Shown one piece after another: positions 22,201 to 33,858 of a stretch of 64,000 nt of DNA. This DNA is from Ostrinia nubilalis (taxonomy: Eukaryota; Arthropoda; Insecta; Lepidoptera; Crambidae). The position numbers and the translations under genes are program-made. Location: NCBI RefSeq assembly GCF_963855985.1, contig NC_087104.1, forward strand, positions 14,942,001 through 15,006,000. Direction: 5' to 3'. Within the stretch, counting starts at the first letter, position 1, and every line of letters starts with the position of its first letter. Under the pieces are notes generated by a model that saw only the letters and a program-made list of their open reading frames with translations, made no database searches and was not told the DNA's origin.

Positions 22201-24223
22201 ACATTGAGAACACGTTTTGCAAAATAATATTTTTAAATGAGATATTTTTTCATCGATAATAATTTTGTGTAGGTAATTCATTATTATTTACTGTACAATA
22301 TTTTTTATTCTATGTTATGAGTAGCATGTTTGGATAGGCGTATAATCATTAACTGATGATTAATAGTCAAAATGGAAAGGAAAAGATAGATAATTTTCTA
22401 AAGACAAAAATAGCGCAGGAAGACGGTAGCCGCATATCTGGCTCGTCACGCGACCCGCGTCAAGTCGCGGCGGGAATCACGAATCGGCGCACACGTCGCT
22501 CGGGGCACATCAGCTGGTGTCATTCGGGCGACAGATAATAAAGCCCGCTTCCTGTATCGGCTGGAAAACGTTATTCATGGTACCCTTTGCGTGTCCTATT
22601 TTGTGGCGTGACCTTCAGTTCTAAGAGAATGCCTTTTATTTATTCGTGCAACATTGGCTTTTTTAGCGGAAAAGACCTCTTAAGATCACATGTCAGACAC
22701 CTGATCGCTTCACGTGCACAACTAAAGCAATAATGCTAGGGTTTCAAAACTTACATTATGTAGCTGTTCGTGTAAACTACTTGAGTCAGTATTTTGGGGC
22801 TGTTAAAGGCTTACTATCTAAGAGGATTGGAGGGCATATTGTACTCGTATAGGACACGACAACCATACGTTAGGATATCGAATATGACCCTCGAAAAAGC
22901 TACATTTTGTCTGTTTTTTTATCGAATAATATACAAGTTAGTGATAATAAATCTGATTCAGGGACGCTCTTCGAGTCGAAGTAAATCCGTTTAAACTCGA
23001 AACATTTCTAATGTAATAAAGAACTTATCGAGAACAGGGGAACGATATTATCACTACATAATAATGACTTTTCAAGCTAGCGAGACCTAGAAACCTAATG
23101 CTGGAAGCTAGTCGCAGCAGTAAAACTCTGGCCCACTTTTCTCGGCCGCGGCTGTCCACATAAACAAGTAATTCGTTTTACGGCGGTTATGCGGGAATCC
23201 CGTTTTACTGCGGTCTAAGTTATTGGCGGGGAACGACTCTATCCATAGCGCAGCGACCCGGATATTTGGTTTACAAATTGTTTTCAGGCCCTACAGTTTA
23301 TTGCTTTATTTTTACGGCAGCGAAAATTGATGACATCCGATGGGTCGCTCGTAATCTTATCGGAAACGGTTCGAAGGTTTTTATTTTACATCTGTGTAAG
23401 AATACGGGTTCCGTCACGTTTGTATCGATTTTGGATAAAATTACATGCTTTATAATAATGATTCGAGCATGTTTCTTCGAAAAAGATACCGAATACTTAC
23501 GGAATACTTTGAACATCGCCTCTCGGGGAATTCTCTTTCAAAAAATAAAAATACCTTTTCTACACGAAAACATTTAAGCCATGTAGCGTAAAATTCTGTC
23601 ATCTATTTTTACTTTCCTTCTTTTTTACGGTATTCAAAAATTACGTGTACCAATGAACTCTGTGTTAAATACGTTACTGAAAGTGTAATAAAATAAAATA
23701 ATAATTGTAATGTAAGCTTATAATAAAACAGTATAAAATCTAATTATATTAATGTTAATTTTAGAACTGGTTTGGGAGAACGATAATATATGTTTGTCAC
23801 TCTTTCACAAAAAACTAATCACTACGTGCAAATACAGTATCTTAGTTAATAATAATATATCAGAATGAAGTAGACTATAATTATAACTGGTGGTAAATTC
23901 AGAACATTTCGTAAGCCAAGTCACGGGCGTCGAATCTCTTAATACTACTCAATTATAAGCGGTCGGTTTAAGCCGGCCGATTATTATTCCCTGCGGCGGA
24001 TAGTTCGGCGATGTATTAGTGTAAGCCCAGTTGTGGCCATTAGGCATTCGTCGGGCGCGAGTCGGCAGCGCCGGAGCCCGGGGCGGCCCCAGCGTGCGGT
24101 TAATTGCATGCACGATGCACCGGGCCACGGGTGCTGCCTGGCGAGACGTAGCGCCGCGTCATGCTTATGCAGACACATTGTACACGTATTATATTATTAC
24201 TCGTGTAAACAGTACTTGCTACT
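19284..24223. other. Repeat-poor non-coding stretch
   Basis: About 5 kb with almost no recognisable transposon text, apart from a short Helitron-like phrase at about 23790-23825 (GTTTGTCACTCTTTCAC). GC-rich patches occur at about 21475-21520, 22420-22560, 23120-23250 and 24000-24135. The open frames (20378-20839, 21803-22141, 23266-23577) show no family motif. Relative freedom from insertions could mean conserved regulatory DNA. Confidence 0.45.
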
Positions 24224-24250
24224 TAAAATTTAGTTGACAACTAAATTTTA
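24224..24250. repeat. Perfect 13-bp-arm palindrome with single central base
   Basis: TAAAATTTAGTTG, a central A, then CAACTAAATTTTA. Confidence 0.95.
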
Positions 24251-24550
24251 ACTTGCCGCTTTCTACTAAGAAGTGTTCGTTCGTTTCAGCCGAAAGACTA
24301 AGAAGTGTGTTTACTCGCAATTAATCACTTAAAATTAAATTAATAATTTAGTTACCTACTTTTACTTAACACGTGTAAATCAGCCTTTAGAACGCTAAAG
24401 GAGTCAGGCTAAGGATTAAGTTTCTCTCCAAAAATACACTATGCGTTCTAATGTTGAATTTAGGAATCTGTAGTTTGAAATACCTACCTATGTAGCAAGA
24501 ATATTTATTTTTTATGTTTTACTTAGTATTTTGTACGTAGTAATAAAAGT

Positions 24551-24823
24551 TGGCCGTTTGGTGTAGTGGCGAACCACTACTATTCCGGAGGTAGCGGGTT
24601 CGATTCCGCACAGTACAAACATTTGTGTGCATGAACATATTTGTTTGTATTGGACTGGGTGTTTTCTATGTATAATAAGTATGTATTTACAAAAAAAAAG
24701 TATTTAAGTATGTTTATATCCGTTGTCCAGTACCCATAGTACAAGCTTTGCTTAGTTTGGGACTAGAAGCGCAGTGTAAAATGTCCAAGGATATTTATTT
24801 ATTTATTATTATTTATTTATTTT
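24551..24823 (+). mobile_element. tRNA-derived SINE, near full length
   Basis: The head contains A-box-like TGGTGTAGTGG and a perfect B box GGTTCGATTCC, the internal RNA polymerase III promoter. A body follows (TTGTTTGTATTGGACTGGG, ...GCTTTGCTTAGTTTGGGACT) and an ATTT-rich tail. The related copy at 27277-27541 has extra bases between the boxes (TTCGAAACGG) that are lost here, so this copy has a small deletion in the head. Confidence 0.85.
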
Positions 24824-24873
24824 GCATCAAACATGTATAGTTTGATCTGCTATCGACTCTACGTTCAAAAGAT

Positions 24874-26262
24874 ATAGTCCAGTCAATGAATGCCTTAACG
24901 ACGGTGTAGAGAGAAATCCGTGGAACACAATTTCTGACCTCGGGACTTTATTCAGCCTAGTTAGGTGGTGAACATAGCAAAAGTCCCCGCCCTTAGCCCT
25001 TGAGCCGGCGGGGAGAGGGGGGTTTAAAGGTACCACTTTTCGGTTTTTCGCTTAATCCTCGGAAACTATGCGTCCTAGTGACATGACTACTATGAACCAT
25101 AAAAAGCTTATTCAATTTGCTACAGGTGAGACCGTCAAGTTTTTCTATATCTTGTATAGTTTTTGCGGTTTCTGCTCTAGAAGGTCTGTAAAATTGGAAA
25201 TTTTATTGTCGTCTTACATGTTCCTTTCAGGAGAAAATCAACTAAATCAACATTGAGCAAACACTATAGACATGCGGGAGCATGTTAAGCCTAGTTCCAT
25301 GGAGGGGACTGCACCGTGCGTATATTTAGACGAACCAATTAGAGCCACTTTTGACTCCTCATCATTCAAAAACTACTGTGCATTAACACTTCAAATTTGG
25401 CTCATGTATTGAGACTTGCAAGATGTACATCAGCTTCAAATTTCATAAATATACCTCAAACGGTTATTTAGGTATTGACGTTCAAAAATCGATATTTAGA
25501 GCACTACTATCTATCTATCACATGTGAAATGTTAAAACTTACTGGTTTTTTATTTGTTCCTTTGTATTTACATAACTACCTTTCTGGATGCCAAATTTGA
25601 ACCTTCGAGGTCATCTGGAAAAGGTTAGAATTTGGTCTATAGGTCAGACATGTAGATTTTTGGACGTCAATATCTAAAGAACCGTTTGAGGCATATTTAT
25701 GAAATTTGGAACTGATGTATATCTTGTAAGTCTCAACACATGAGCCAAATTTGAAGTGTTAATGCACAGTAGTTTTTGAGTGATGAGGATTCAAAAGTGG
25801 CTCAAAGTGATTCGTCTAAATATACGCACGGTGTAGTCCCCTCGCTGGAACTAGGCTTAACATGCTCCCGCATGTCTAGAATGATTGCTCAATGTTGATT
25901 TAGTCGATTTTCTCCTGATGGGAACATGTAAGACAAAAATAAAATTTCCAATATTACAGACCTTCTAGAGCAGATGCCGCGAAAACTATACAATTTATAG
26001 AAAAACTTGTCTATCTCATCTGTAGCAAATTGAATATGCTTTTTTTGGTTCAAAGTAGTCATGTCACTAGGACGCATAGTTTCCGAGGATTAAGCGAAAA
26101 ACCGAAAAGTGGCACCTTTAAACCCCCCTCTCCCCGCCGGCTCAAGGGCTAAGGGCGGGGACTTTTGCTATGTTCACCTCCTAACTAGTCTAAATAAAGT
26201 CCTGAAGTCAGAAATTGTGTTCTACAGTTTTCCATCTATAATGCTTTATTGACTAGACTAAT
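24874..26262. mobile_element. Foldback element, about 1.39 kb, arms about 610 bp
   Basis: The left arm (about 24874-25490) and right arm (about 25655-26262) are inverted copies, by eye 85-90% alike, around a spacer of about 165 bp. Landmarks present in both are AAGTCCCCGCCCTTAGCCC, ACTTTTCGGTTTTTCGC, TAGTGACATGACTACT and ACATGCTCCCGCATGTC-like text. Each arm carries a 62-codon frame (25068-25256 plus; 25889-26077 minus), but their differences mostly change amino acids, so I do not call genes. No target duplication or transposase is clear; the superfamily is unknown. Inverted SINEs lie on both sides. Confidence 0.85.
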
Positions 26263-27276
26263 AAGACAGTCTTACGCATAAATATGTACTCGTATACAGC
26301 ACCACCTTACAAGACTTGGAGAATTACGTGACTCGCTACGACGCTTTGTAGTAAACTACAAAAGTGATTCGCTTTAGCAAATTTATACTTGGTTGTTTAC
26401 GTATTTTGTTATGGACGAGCATGCTACGCGTTATTTTAACATTGAACTGGCATATGGCAGTTTCATGAAATTTATAAAAATAACATAAAAAATACTTGTT
26501 CCTGTATTTTAGTTTGTGTTTAATGAGCCTCAAATACCAATAGTTGGGAAGCTGCAAAAAGATAATTTGTTTAAAGTTTACAAAAATGAGAATTCATTTA
26601 ATAGTTTAAACTGCTAATAAGCTCGCTGAAGTTGGTAACTATTTTCCATTGTAACGCAGCACGAGCCAGGCAAAGCGAGTTCACTTAAAATATCGAACTA
26701 ATAAGCGTAGCAAATGTCTGTGTGTATTTTCAGAATCAAATTACTTCAGCGCTATCATAACTCCTGTCGCATGCAATAAGAAATAAACAGTATGAGATAC
26801 AAAAGCAAAGCAAACATTGTTCTTTCATATCCGTTAAAATATCATAGTGCTTTGTATTTTCCGCTTCAGCGCCATGTCAGACGGAGTAGCCGGGGGCGGG
26901 CGGCCGTAGACACGGGCGGGACCATGTTCATTAGCAAATGGATGACTTTTTTATTATGAGTCTGTATACGTATACCTATAACGAGCAAATAACCGTTATG
27001 GAGCAAAGAAGCGCTAATGATTTCATAGAGATGTTGATGTATTTGTCCAAATCCTGAGTAGAATCCTGAATACCTACACTTCTAACATAGCTTTTCCTAA
27101 AATAATAATATCGATATATCACATTGAGATAATGTACATTACTTCAATGATATATCATTGAAAAGGAATAGAATTGCTATCAAGAATATGTGCATGCATG
27201 CGCGGGACCAAAATACAATAATCCGCCGTATCCCTGCGTTGCGGTGTGTGTGGGTTAATAAAGCATTCACGGGGTT
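26263..27276. other. Non-coding stretch with GC-rich island and a 20-bp palindrome
   Basis: A GC-rich island lies at about 26870-26935. A perfect palindrome, TTCAATGATATATCATTGAA, is at 27143-27162. No coding feature was seen. Confidence 0.5.
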
Positions 27277-27541
27277 ATAAATAAATAAATATCCTTGGAC
27301 ATTAACACTGCGCTTCTAGTCCCAAACTAAGCAAAGCTTGTACTATGGGTACTAGACAACGGATATAAACATATCTACTTAAATACTTTTTTTTTTGTAA
27401 ATACATACTTATTATACATAGAAAACACTCAGTCCAATACAAGCAAATATGTTCATGCACACAAATGTTTGTACTGTGCGGGAATCGAACCCGCTACCTC
27501 CGGAATAGTAGTCCGTTTCGAACCACTACACCAAACGGCCG
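27277..27541 (-). mobile_element. tRNA-derived SINE, full length
   Basis: The reverse complement starts GGCCGTTTGGTGTAGTGG, keeps A- and B-box motifs (B box GGTTCGATTCC), has the same body as the 24551 copy and ends in an ATTT-rich tail at the low-coordinate side. It faces the other copy across the foldback element. Confidence 0.88.
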
Positions 27542-28595
27542 ACGATTATTATGCTGCTTTTGTTGGCATTTATACCTTTGGTTAATAATATACTTCGTCA
27601 CACTTCTTAGAAGTAGTGAGCCCAGGTGATCCTCGCAGCGAGGTTCCAGGAAGGTCCCCGGAAGGCTCCTCGTTCAGGGAATAAAGGGAATATTACGACA
27701 TTGCATCACCTTCGACGCCCACAAAAGCTGCGGATTGACGCACGCGGTAAGGGGAAGCTTATGGAGTTTCGCGTGGGTTCATTCAATCGTATCAAATAGT
27801 TTGAATTACATTTCTATTGAAATAATTTAAATTATATTAAGTTTCGTGCACCTATTGCAAATCAGACCTACATACCAATTGAAAATTAAAGGGAGATTAG
27901 ATTTTTAAATTATTAAATACAACGTGTTGTACTTCCTCTCTAGGCAATTGTATGGTGACCGAACATAAAGGAGCCCATAGAATTAGACAGCCCATAGATA
28001 AGATTATCACTGCTACAATGCGGAACATTCAAATAAAATTATATCTGTTTGTAATAATTCTGTTAAACTGTGATCTTTAACCCGTGGTAAAAATGAGCTA
28101 ACTTGTTTTATTTAACAGTAACGTATTCCAGATATTTTTTGCAAACCCATCAAGCATACTGTTTACCTACCAGTTTATAATTTAGCATAGATGTTGTAAT
28201 GTGTTGACACGTTGTATTACGAAGGATCCAGCCGCGGGCGACGTGCGTATGAGAGGGGCCCGAGGCTTTGTGCGATTGTTGGGGCTCGTGCGAGGCGTTA
28301 TTGAGTCCGAAATAGCCCCGAATTCTGTTTCCTGTACCCGACAATAAGGCTAAGGATGTAAACACGAAATTAGGGCACATAAGCCGATTACAGTGCTTTT
28401 ATAGGCATAAGATTTCTACGTGTTTGTAGCAAACCTAGTTCGCTACTTTACTGCTAAAATTTTATATACTAATGAGATAGTGCTTGGATTTTCTAAAACG
28501 TATTAAAACTTGGTTTTACACTCTAAAGTTATCTGCAAAAAAGCTACTAAAAGTTTATTTGAGGAAACTTTTACGAACTCGCAAAATTAGGATGC
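27542..28595. other. Non-coding stretch, nothing recognised
   Basis: AT-rich with a GC-richer patch at about 27610-27780. The open frames show no domain. Confidence 0.45.
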
Positions 28596-28865
28596 TCGTA
28601 GCTGGTGCTACGCGTAAATATCTCGTAGCAACTCGTAGTCGCTACGGCAACGTATTTCGTAGCAGTGGCTACGATTATGCGTTGAGTTTACTACGGATAT
28701 TAAAAATTTTTATCAGTGGAATAATAATAATAAAAAAGAACTATTTTAAAAACATTTTATATAAATGCTTATCATAATCAACAAAACCCAGCCCAAAATT
28801 AAATCCGATCTTTGCAATTATTTCTCGCGGTCACTACAGTAATCGTAGCTGCTTCGTAGCAGCTG
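28596..28865. repeat. Cluster of CGTAGC/GCTACG motifs
   Basis: CGTAGC or its complement GCTACG occurs at least eight times between 28596 and 28865, for example in CGTAGCTGGTGCTACG, TCGTAGTCGCTACG, CGTAGCAGTGGCTACG and CGTAGCTGCTTCGTAGCAG. Many are paired head to head. The class is unknown. The long plus-strand open frame at 28484-28777 overlaps this cluster and is probably incidental. Confidence 0.6.
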
Positions 28866-29799
28866 TTTCGAGTTTCGACTCGCCACAACCCGCCTCCAAA
28901 ATGTTGACTATTTCCTATAGCTATTTTCGCGCAGAAATAGCGCGTTCAAAATAATTATTGGAGTGTTGTCATAAAAATTTAAATTCAAAACAGGGCATCG
29001 CAACGATGCGATGCGGAGGCCGCTGCCAAGACGCGGAGTCGATAAAAACGCCGCCCCGGCCGGCCGCGTTGCGCCGCACTTGGCAAACTCAAGGTTTTCC
29101 ACTAAGCTACTTTTACATGATATACTTGGCTGATTTCAATAATATTAAATCTTCTTTCAAATCAGGATTTTTATAATTATTCGATCGAAACTTTTTAAAA
29201 TTCAAATAATCATATTTGCTCAGTACACAGATTGGTTAAAAATTCTTTCGGAAAAAGATTAGACTTGTAAACTTATTCGGCAATCTTTTGGGTGAAATAA
29301 TGTCTTTTAGTGATAGCCATAGTCATAATAAATTTTGATTTTAAGCGAAAATTTTGAACTCGCAACTCTTCAATATGTTTCATTATTGTTCATCGGGGCA
29401 ATAGCGCTTCAAATCTGTCTTGTTTGTATTAATCAGAGTTCGTTAAGTAAAATGGCTCTTGATATCAATATCTTCAATCTCGAACAATATACAGTTTTCA
29501 AATCAAAAGCGCAATTCTAAGTTGGAAAGTCGGCCAATCCCATAAAGTAGTTAGCTCAAGTGACGTTGTTTGCCGAGAGCCGAGTTAAAGAATTCGCTAA
29601 ACATTTAGACAGTACCTTTCTTTGTTCCGACACTTTGATGTCGCGCGTGTTTGCGACTTTTGAAGTCGTGTGACAGGTCAACATGGGCGCGTTTAGAGAA
29701 TAGAAGATTACTTTGTTGCAAGTTTGTTTTTGGATGAAACAAACTCATTATCGCACATTTCGAAGTAAATGTATAAAAGCGAAATACCACTCACTGATT
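28866..29799. other. Non-coding stretch with GC-rich island
   Basis: A GC-rich island lies at about 28985-29090. Otherwise AT-rich with nothing recognised. Confidence 0.45.
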
Positions 29800-29957
29800 A
29801 ATCACGAATTCACAGAAACTAAAACACCCACAAACATGAAATTTGGCATCCTTATAAGGTGTAGACATTCGCTAAGAATGGATTTTACAAAACTCTACCC
29901 CTAAGGGGGAAAAACGATGTCCAACCGTACGAAGTCGAAGGCAGCCGCTAGTTTAAT
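29800..29957 (-). repeat. Fragment of the ACTAGC...TATAGAT repeat family
   Basis: The plus strand ends with CGTACGAAGTCGAAGGCAGC followed by CGCTAGTTT, the complement of the opening of the 17032 repeat. Its inner part (ATGAAATTTGGCATCCTTAT) is typical of the same family. It is truncated at the far end. Confidence 0.55.
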
Positions 29958-30563
29958 ATAAATTAAGACTGACCAACCCTACGGCTGCAATCGGAGCTTA
30001 CGAGTTGCGACTTTCATTACTACGAATTCTGAAAAATATAATATCTACGCAATGGAAATCATGGGGCAAAACGTTAGAGAAACATAACTTCTGACATCGC
30101 GTCTGCATTGAAGTGGATCATCTGCACAAATAGCATTCGCTAGAGTTAAAACCCATTAGTCTCAAAACTTTTTGTTCCAAAACTGGAACATATTGTCCAT
30201 TTCAGTGACGACTGGAAAAGACATTCTGAAACTCCTGGAAAAGAACACGCGCCGGATTGGATTGGAGCCGGAATGTGCCGCCGGTCGCCGGTCGCCTCGA
30301 GCTGGAACAAAGAAACCCGGCGTGTTCGTTAGAAGTTTTAATTGCGCGTTTTAATTAAGAGATTTACGTCATCGAACGATTTTGATAATGAGAATGGGGA
30401 GATTTGTTTTGGTGTAAGGCTACTGGACGTAGATGCAGTAGGGAACTGTTAACGAAACAATTATCTATTTATGAAAGACACAGAAGAACTTGAATCTAAA
30501 TGTTACTACTATTTCAAATTAGCCAGTACCTAGGTTTTCGTTCGCTTTTTCTTGGTTGTGTAT
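29958..30563. other. Non-coding stretch, nothing recognised
   Basis: AT-rich with a GC-rich patch at about 30250-30320. Confidence 0.45.
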
Positions 30564-30628
30564 TGTATGTATTCATCATCATCATTTCAGCCACAGGACG
30601 TCCACTGCTGAACATAGATGTATGTATT
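30564..30628 (-). mobile_element. Extremely short RTE-like LINE insertion with 10-bp target duplication
   Basis: TGTATGTATT flanks the insert at 30564-30573 and 30619-30628. The 45-bp insert (30574-30618) consists only of the ATG-repeat tail and the last bases of the element (antisense text CAGCCACAGGACGTCCACTG). It is a nearly complete 5' truncation and the same family as 16048 and 36842. Confidence 0.85.
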
Positions 30629-31611
30629 AGATAAGCAATAATAGAATATCATTGTTATGAACTTTCGAAGAAAGATATCAGTTTATATTTAGCTATTTTT
30701 ATACAATAAATAATAACGGCTACGTAAAAATTCACGAGCGGATTATATTCCATAGTGAAAGAACAAGTAGTAGTTTCCTTTAAAACAGTATCAATCATAC
30801 GTCTCAAATTGAAATTCTATTAAGAAAACTTACATGTATCATCTTTAAAAAAATACATTATTTTAACTAGGCGTTAATTATGATATTAACACTCATAATT
30901 CTTTGATTACCGTATTCAAGATATAATTATTAATCGAAAAGTATAGGTAAAGGTATATTTTTCTTTTCGAGTATGAGATCGAGTGTATTTGGAACAGAGT
31001 TTTCATCTAGGTAATATGTATACTAATACACTCGACATCAAATAAATCGCACCTCCCGCGACAAGCATTTTCAAACGCATGCATCCCCACTTCCCGTCAA
31101 TATTGGCACCATTTAAAAGCCTAGTTCTAACCTTCATTTCATTAAAGGAAAGGTTTCTACCCCAAAAATGTGTCTTTAGAAGGATCCAGAGTCACTTCTT
31201 CAAAAAATAGGTAGTTACGCTAGAGCCAACTTTTATGGCTATAAAACTGTTAAGTTGGGATTAATCGCTATCCATCTGTTAAAGAGGACACGTGAGATCA
31301 TTATTTGGTTTTATAACCATAAAAATTGGACTAATTTATCCCATAGGTGGGCTCAAAGTGAGGTATTTTTTCAAGTCACATTTATGGTATATGTTAATCA
31401 TGTATTAAGAAATTAAATGTGTTTTTCTTTAAGGATATTTATTGGGCTTTCAAATAACACCAATATTGTTTGGGCACCATCATTGTGTCAGAAGAAAATC
31501 GTTAAAGTTCGCGTCGCGGAAGGTGCGGTTTATTTGATGTTGAGTATATTATGAAGAGGTAATCGTTTTTCTTCACGACATTTGTAAGGTATTATTTCTG
31601 AAAATATTAAA
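30629..31611. other. Non-coding stretch, nothing recognised
   Basis: AT-rich sequence without open frames or known repeats. Confidence 0.5.
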
Positions 31612-31812
31612 TCCGTACTAATATTATAAATGAGAAGGTACCTCTGTCTGTTACCTTTTCATCTTAATCCACTAAGCAGATTTAGATGAAAGGTATTGTG
31701 GTGATAGTTTGGGACCCAGGGGAAAACGTGATAGATTGTTATTTAGTTTTCGCGCGATAAAGTCTCTCTGAGCCAGACTGATAAATAATCAAGCGGGTGA
31801 AGTCGCGGGCTT
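31612..31812 (+). mobile_element. Non-autonomous Helitron, decayed 3' end
   Basis: It begins TCCGTACTAATATTATAAATG after an A, has internal ACTAAGCAGATTTAGATGAA and a GC-rich end block GCGGGTGAAGTCGCGGGC. The CTAG terminus is lost (TTGTATAAG instead). It is the same family as the copy at 3910. Confidence 0.65.
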
Positions 31813-33655
31813 GTATAAGATTGTTCTACTGTACATCTATATTCTTAGGGATATAAGTACGATGGTGTTTTATGAAAAAGATAATGGCTACTTATTTTAA
31901 TAATTTGAATTCCTAGTAAGTAGACATCTTTGAAAAGATTGCATTTGAATGCAAGCTTTCTTTATTGTTGTTATTGTTGGGATCCGAAGCCGTGCCCCGG
32001 GCGACCGACGCGTGTGCCTCGATGTATTGTTGGGGCTCCTTTAAGAAAGCTATCGGGAGCGGAAACTGCCAACGCGGGGTTCACGAGACGTATTTGTGCA
32101 TTCATAGCGATATTTTATTGCAATAGAATATCATAATATTACCTACTGTGGTAAAAAGTAAAAGAAATAACAACACAACTAGCTTCTATTCGCAATTATG
32201 TTTATAACTTTTATTAGTTGATTTGACGTGTCGTGTATTCTACTACTTATATTTAAAAAATAAAATGTTTCATATTTTGTTTATTTCCAGTGTATGAAAA
32301 TATCTGCTTAGTTTGATACAAAAAGCAAAACTTGGCTACCTGATAATGTCAATTTACAAGCTCGTATTTTTTGTTTGGCAGTGTTCCACCTACGGGCGGG
32401 TTTCCTAGGGCTATCGCCTGAATATCTTATTCCAATCCTAATTACTTTTTGGATTAAAGGTCATGACTTTTAATTTTTAATCTGTCATTATCAGCTTTGG
32501 GGAAAATGTGATTTCTATTGATAAAAACTTTTTGAAAAGCAATTAATGTTTTTGAATTAATAATGACTTCTAGTTTTATATTTTAATCAGGAATTAATGT
32601 TTGGTCTTGCTTTTAGTCTAGAGATTTTAAGGTAAAGTTTTTTTTGCTTATCATAAACTCTACGCTTAATTTTTGCAAAGCTTAAGTAAACATTCTTTAA
32701 TTAAAATAAAATCTACCTGGTTAGGTAACTGATCTTTCGTTATAATCAACGTTACTTAATTATATTCTTTCGAGAAAAAGTAAATACAGAGTTTCGGACA
32801 GTCACCAAGTAATTACTAGCCAAAAACAAGGTGGGCCACGTGACCAGCCGTCCCATCGGACAAACTAAGTTACAGTTGGGAAAGATACGAATGAAGCGCA
32901 ACTTAGGTGGAAAGTTTCGTTTGAACTGGTCTCTCGCAGCCCTGCGCGGAATATTTATCGCGAACGGAGTCGCAGGCGCGGCTTGTTGTGCTCCGAGGTA
33001 GGACGTTGCCAGGATAGAAAATACTTTATTTGCTCTTATGTAAAGAAGTTACCGCTGCCAAGTGTTCTAAAATAACAAAAGAGTGGGGAGGTTTTTGTAA
33101 TCTATCTACATTAGCATGTAGGCAATGTTTTGTTCGCAAACACCTAGTCTCTATTTTTTGCTCTAGGTCACCTTCATGTAAATGTTAAACTTCGTGTAGG
33201 TACTGAAGTTATGAACAAGAACTTAGTAGCGTAAATTCGCAGCCTCTAGATACAGGCTTTTTAATATTTGCGTATCCACTTTTAAAACATTGACCATCTT
33301 TTCCAGTTGTCCCATCAATCAAGTTTAAGTTACAAGCTTTTTTTTATTAGATGTATTTAATATCACGCATAAACGCATTCAATCTTCTATGACTTTTACC
33401 TGAAATGCCTAGAACGAATAACGATGACGCACAATAGTCGGCACGTCAAAGAGTTCGTCATTTTGCCGCGGCCGGCCATTGTGCCGTGATTGAGCCGCGC
33501 TTCCTCGAGTGCCGGGTGACGGCGAGATCTGCCGGTAAAAGGCACGATAAGTTGCGATAGAGAGCGCTAGATGACGTAGCTGTGCAGTTAGCTAAAAAGT
33601 AAAAAAAAAAATACGGTCGATTGTGACGATTTGATTGTAGTAATTGTAACTATTC
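31813..33655. other. Non-coding stretch with GC-rich island
   Basis: GC-rich islands occur at about 31975-32085 and 33455-33545, with a poly-A tract at 33600-33611. No gene was seen. Confidence 0.45.
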
Positions 33656-33858
33656 GTAGCTTTCGCCCGTAGCTTCGTACGCATGAATATCGGTCTATGA
33701 CATCCTCTTTTCAAAACTGGGATAATAACTACCATAATACGTTGTTCCCTGGTCCATACTATCTTATACCAAATTTCTATCTAAATTAGTTCAGTGGTAG
33801 AGCGTGAAAAGGTAAAAGAGACAGACAAAATTACTTTTGCATTTATAATAATTATGGA
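33656..33858 (-). mobile_element. Non-autonomous Helitron, minus strand
   Basis: The reverse complement begins TCCATAATTATTATAAATGC and ends in a GC-rich block followed by CTAC, a permitted CTRR end. The internal text ACCACTGAACTAATTTAGAT places it in the same group as the copies at 3910 and 31612. Confidence 0.68.

Noticed and set aside
25068..26077. Two 62-codon frames with the same start (MRPSDMTT) in both foldback arms, as a duplicated gene
   Set aside because: They are the inverted copies of one DNA segment. By eye most differences change the amino acid, so there is no sign of protein-level selection, and no family motif is present.
28484..28777. 97-codon frame as a gene
   Set aside because: Overlaps the CGTAGC motif cluster and has a basic, low-complexity composition without a domain.
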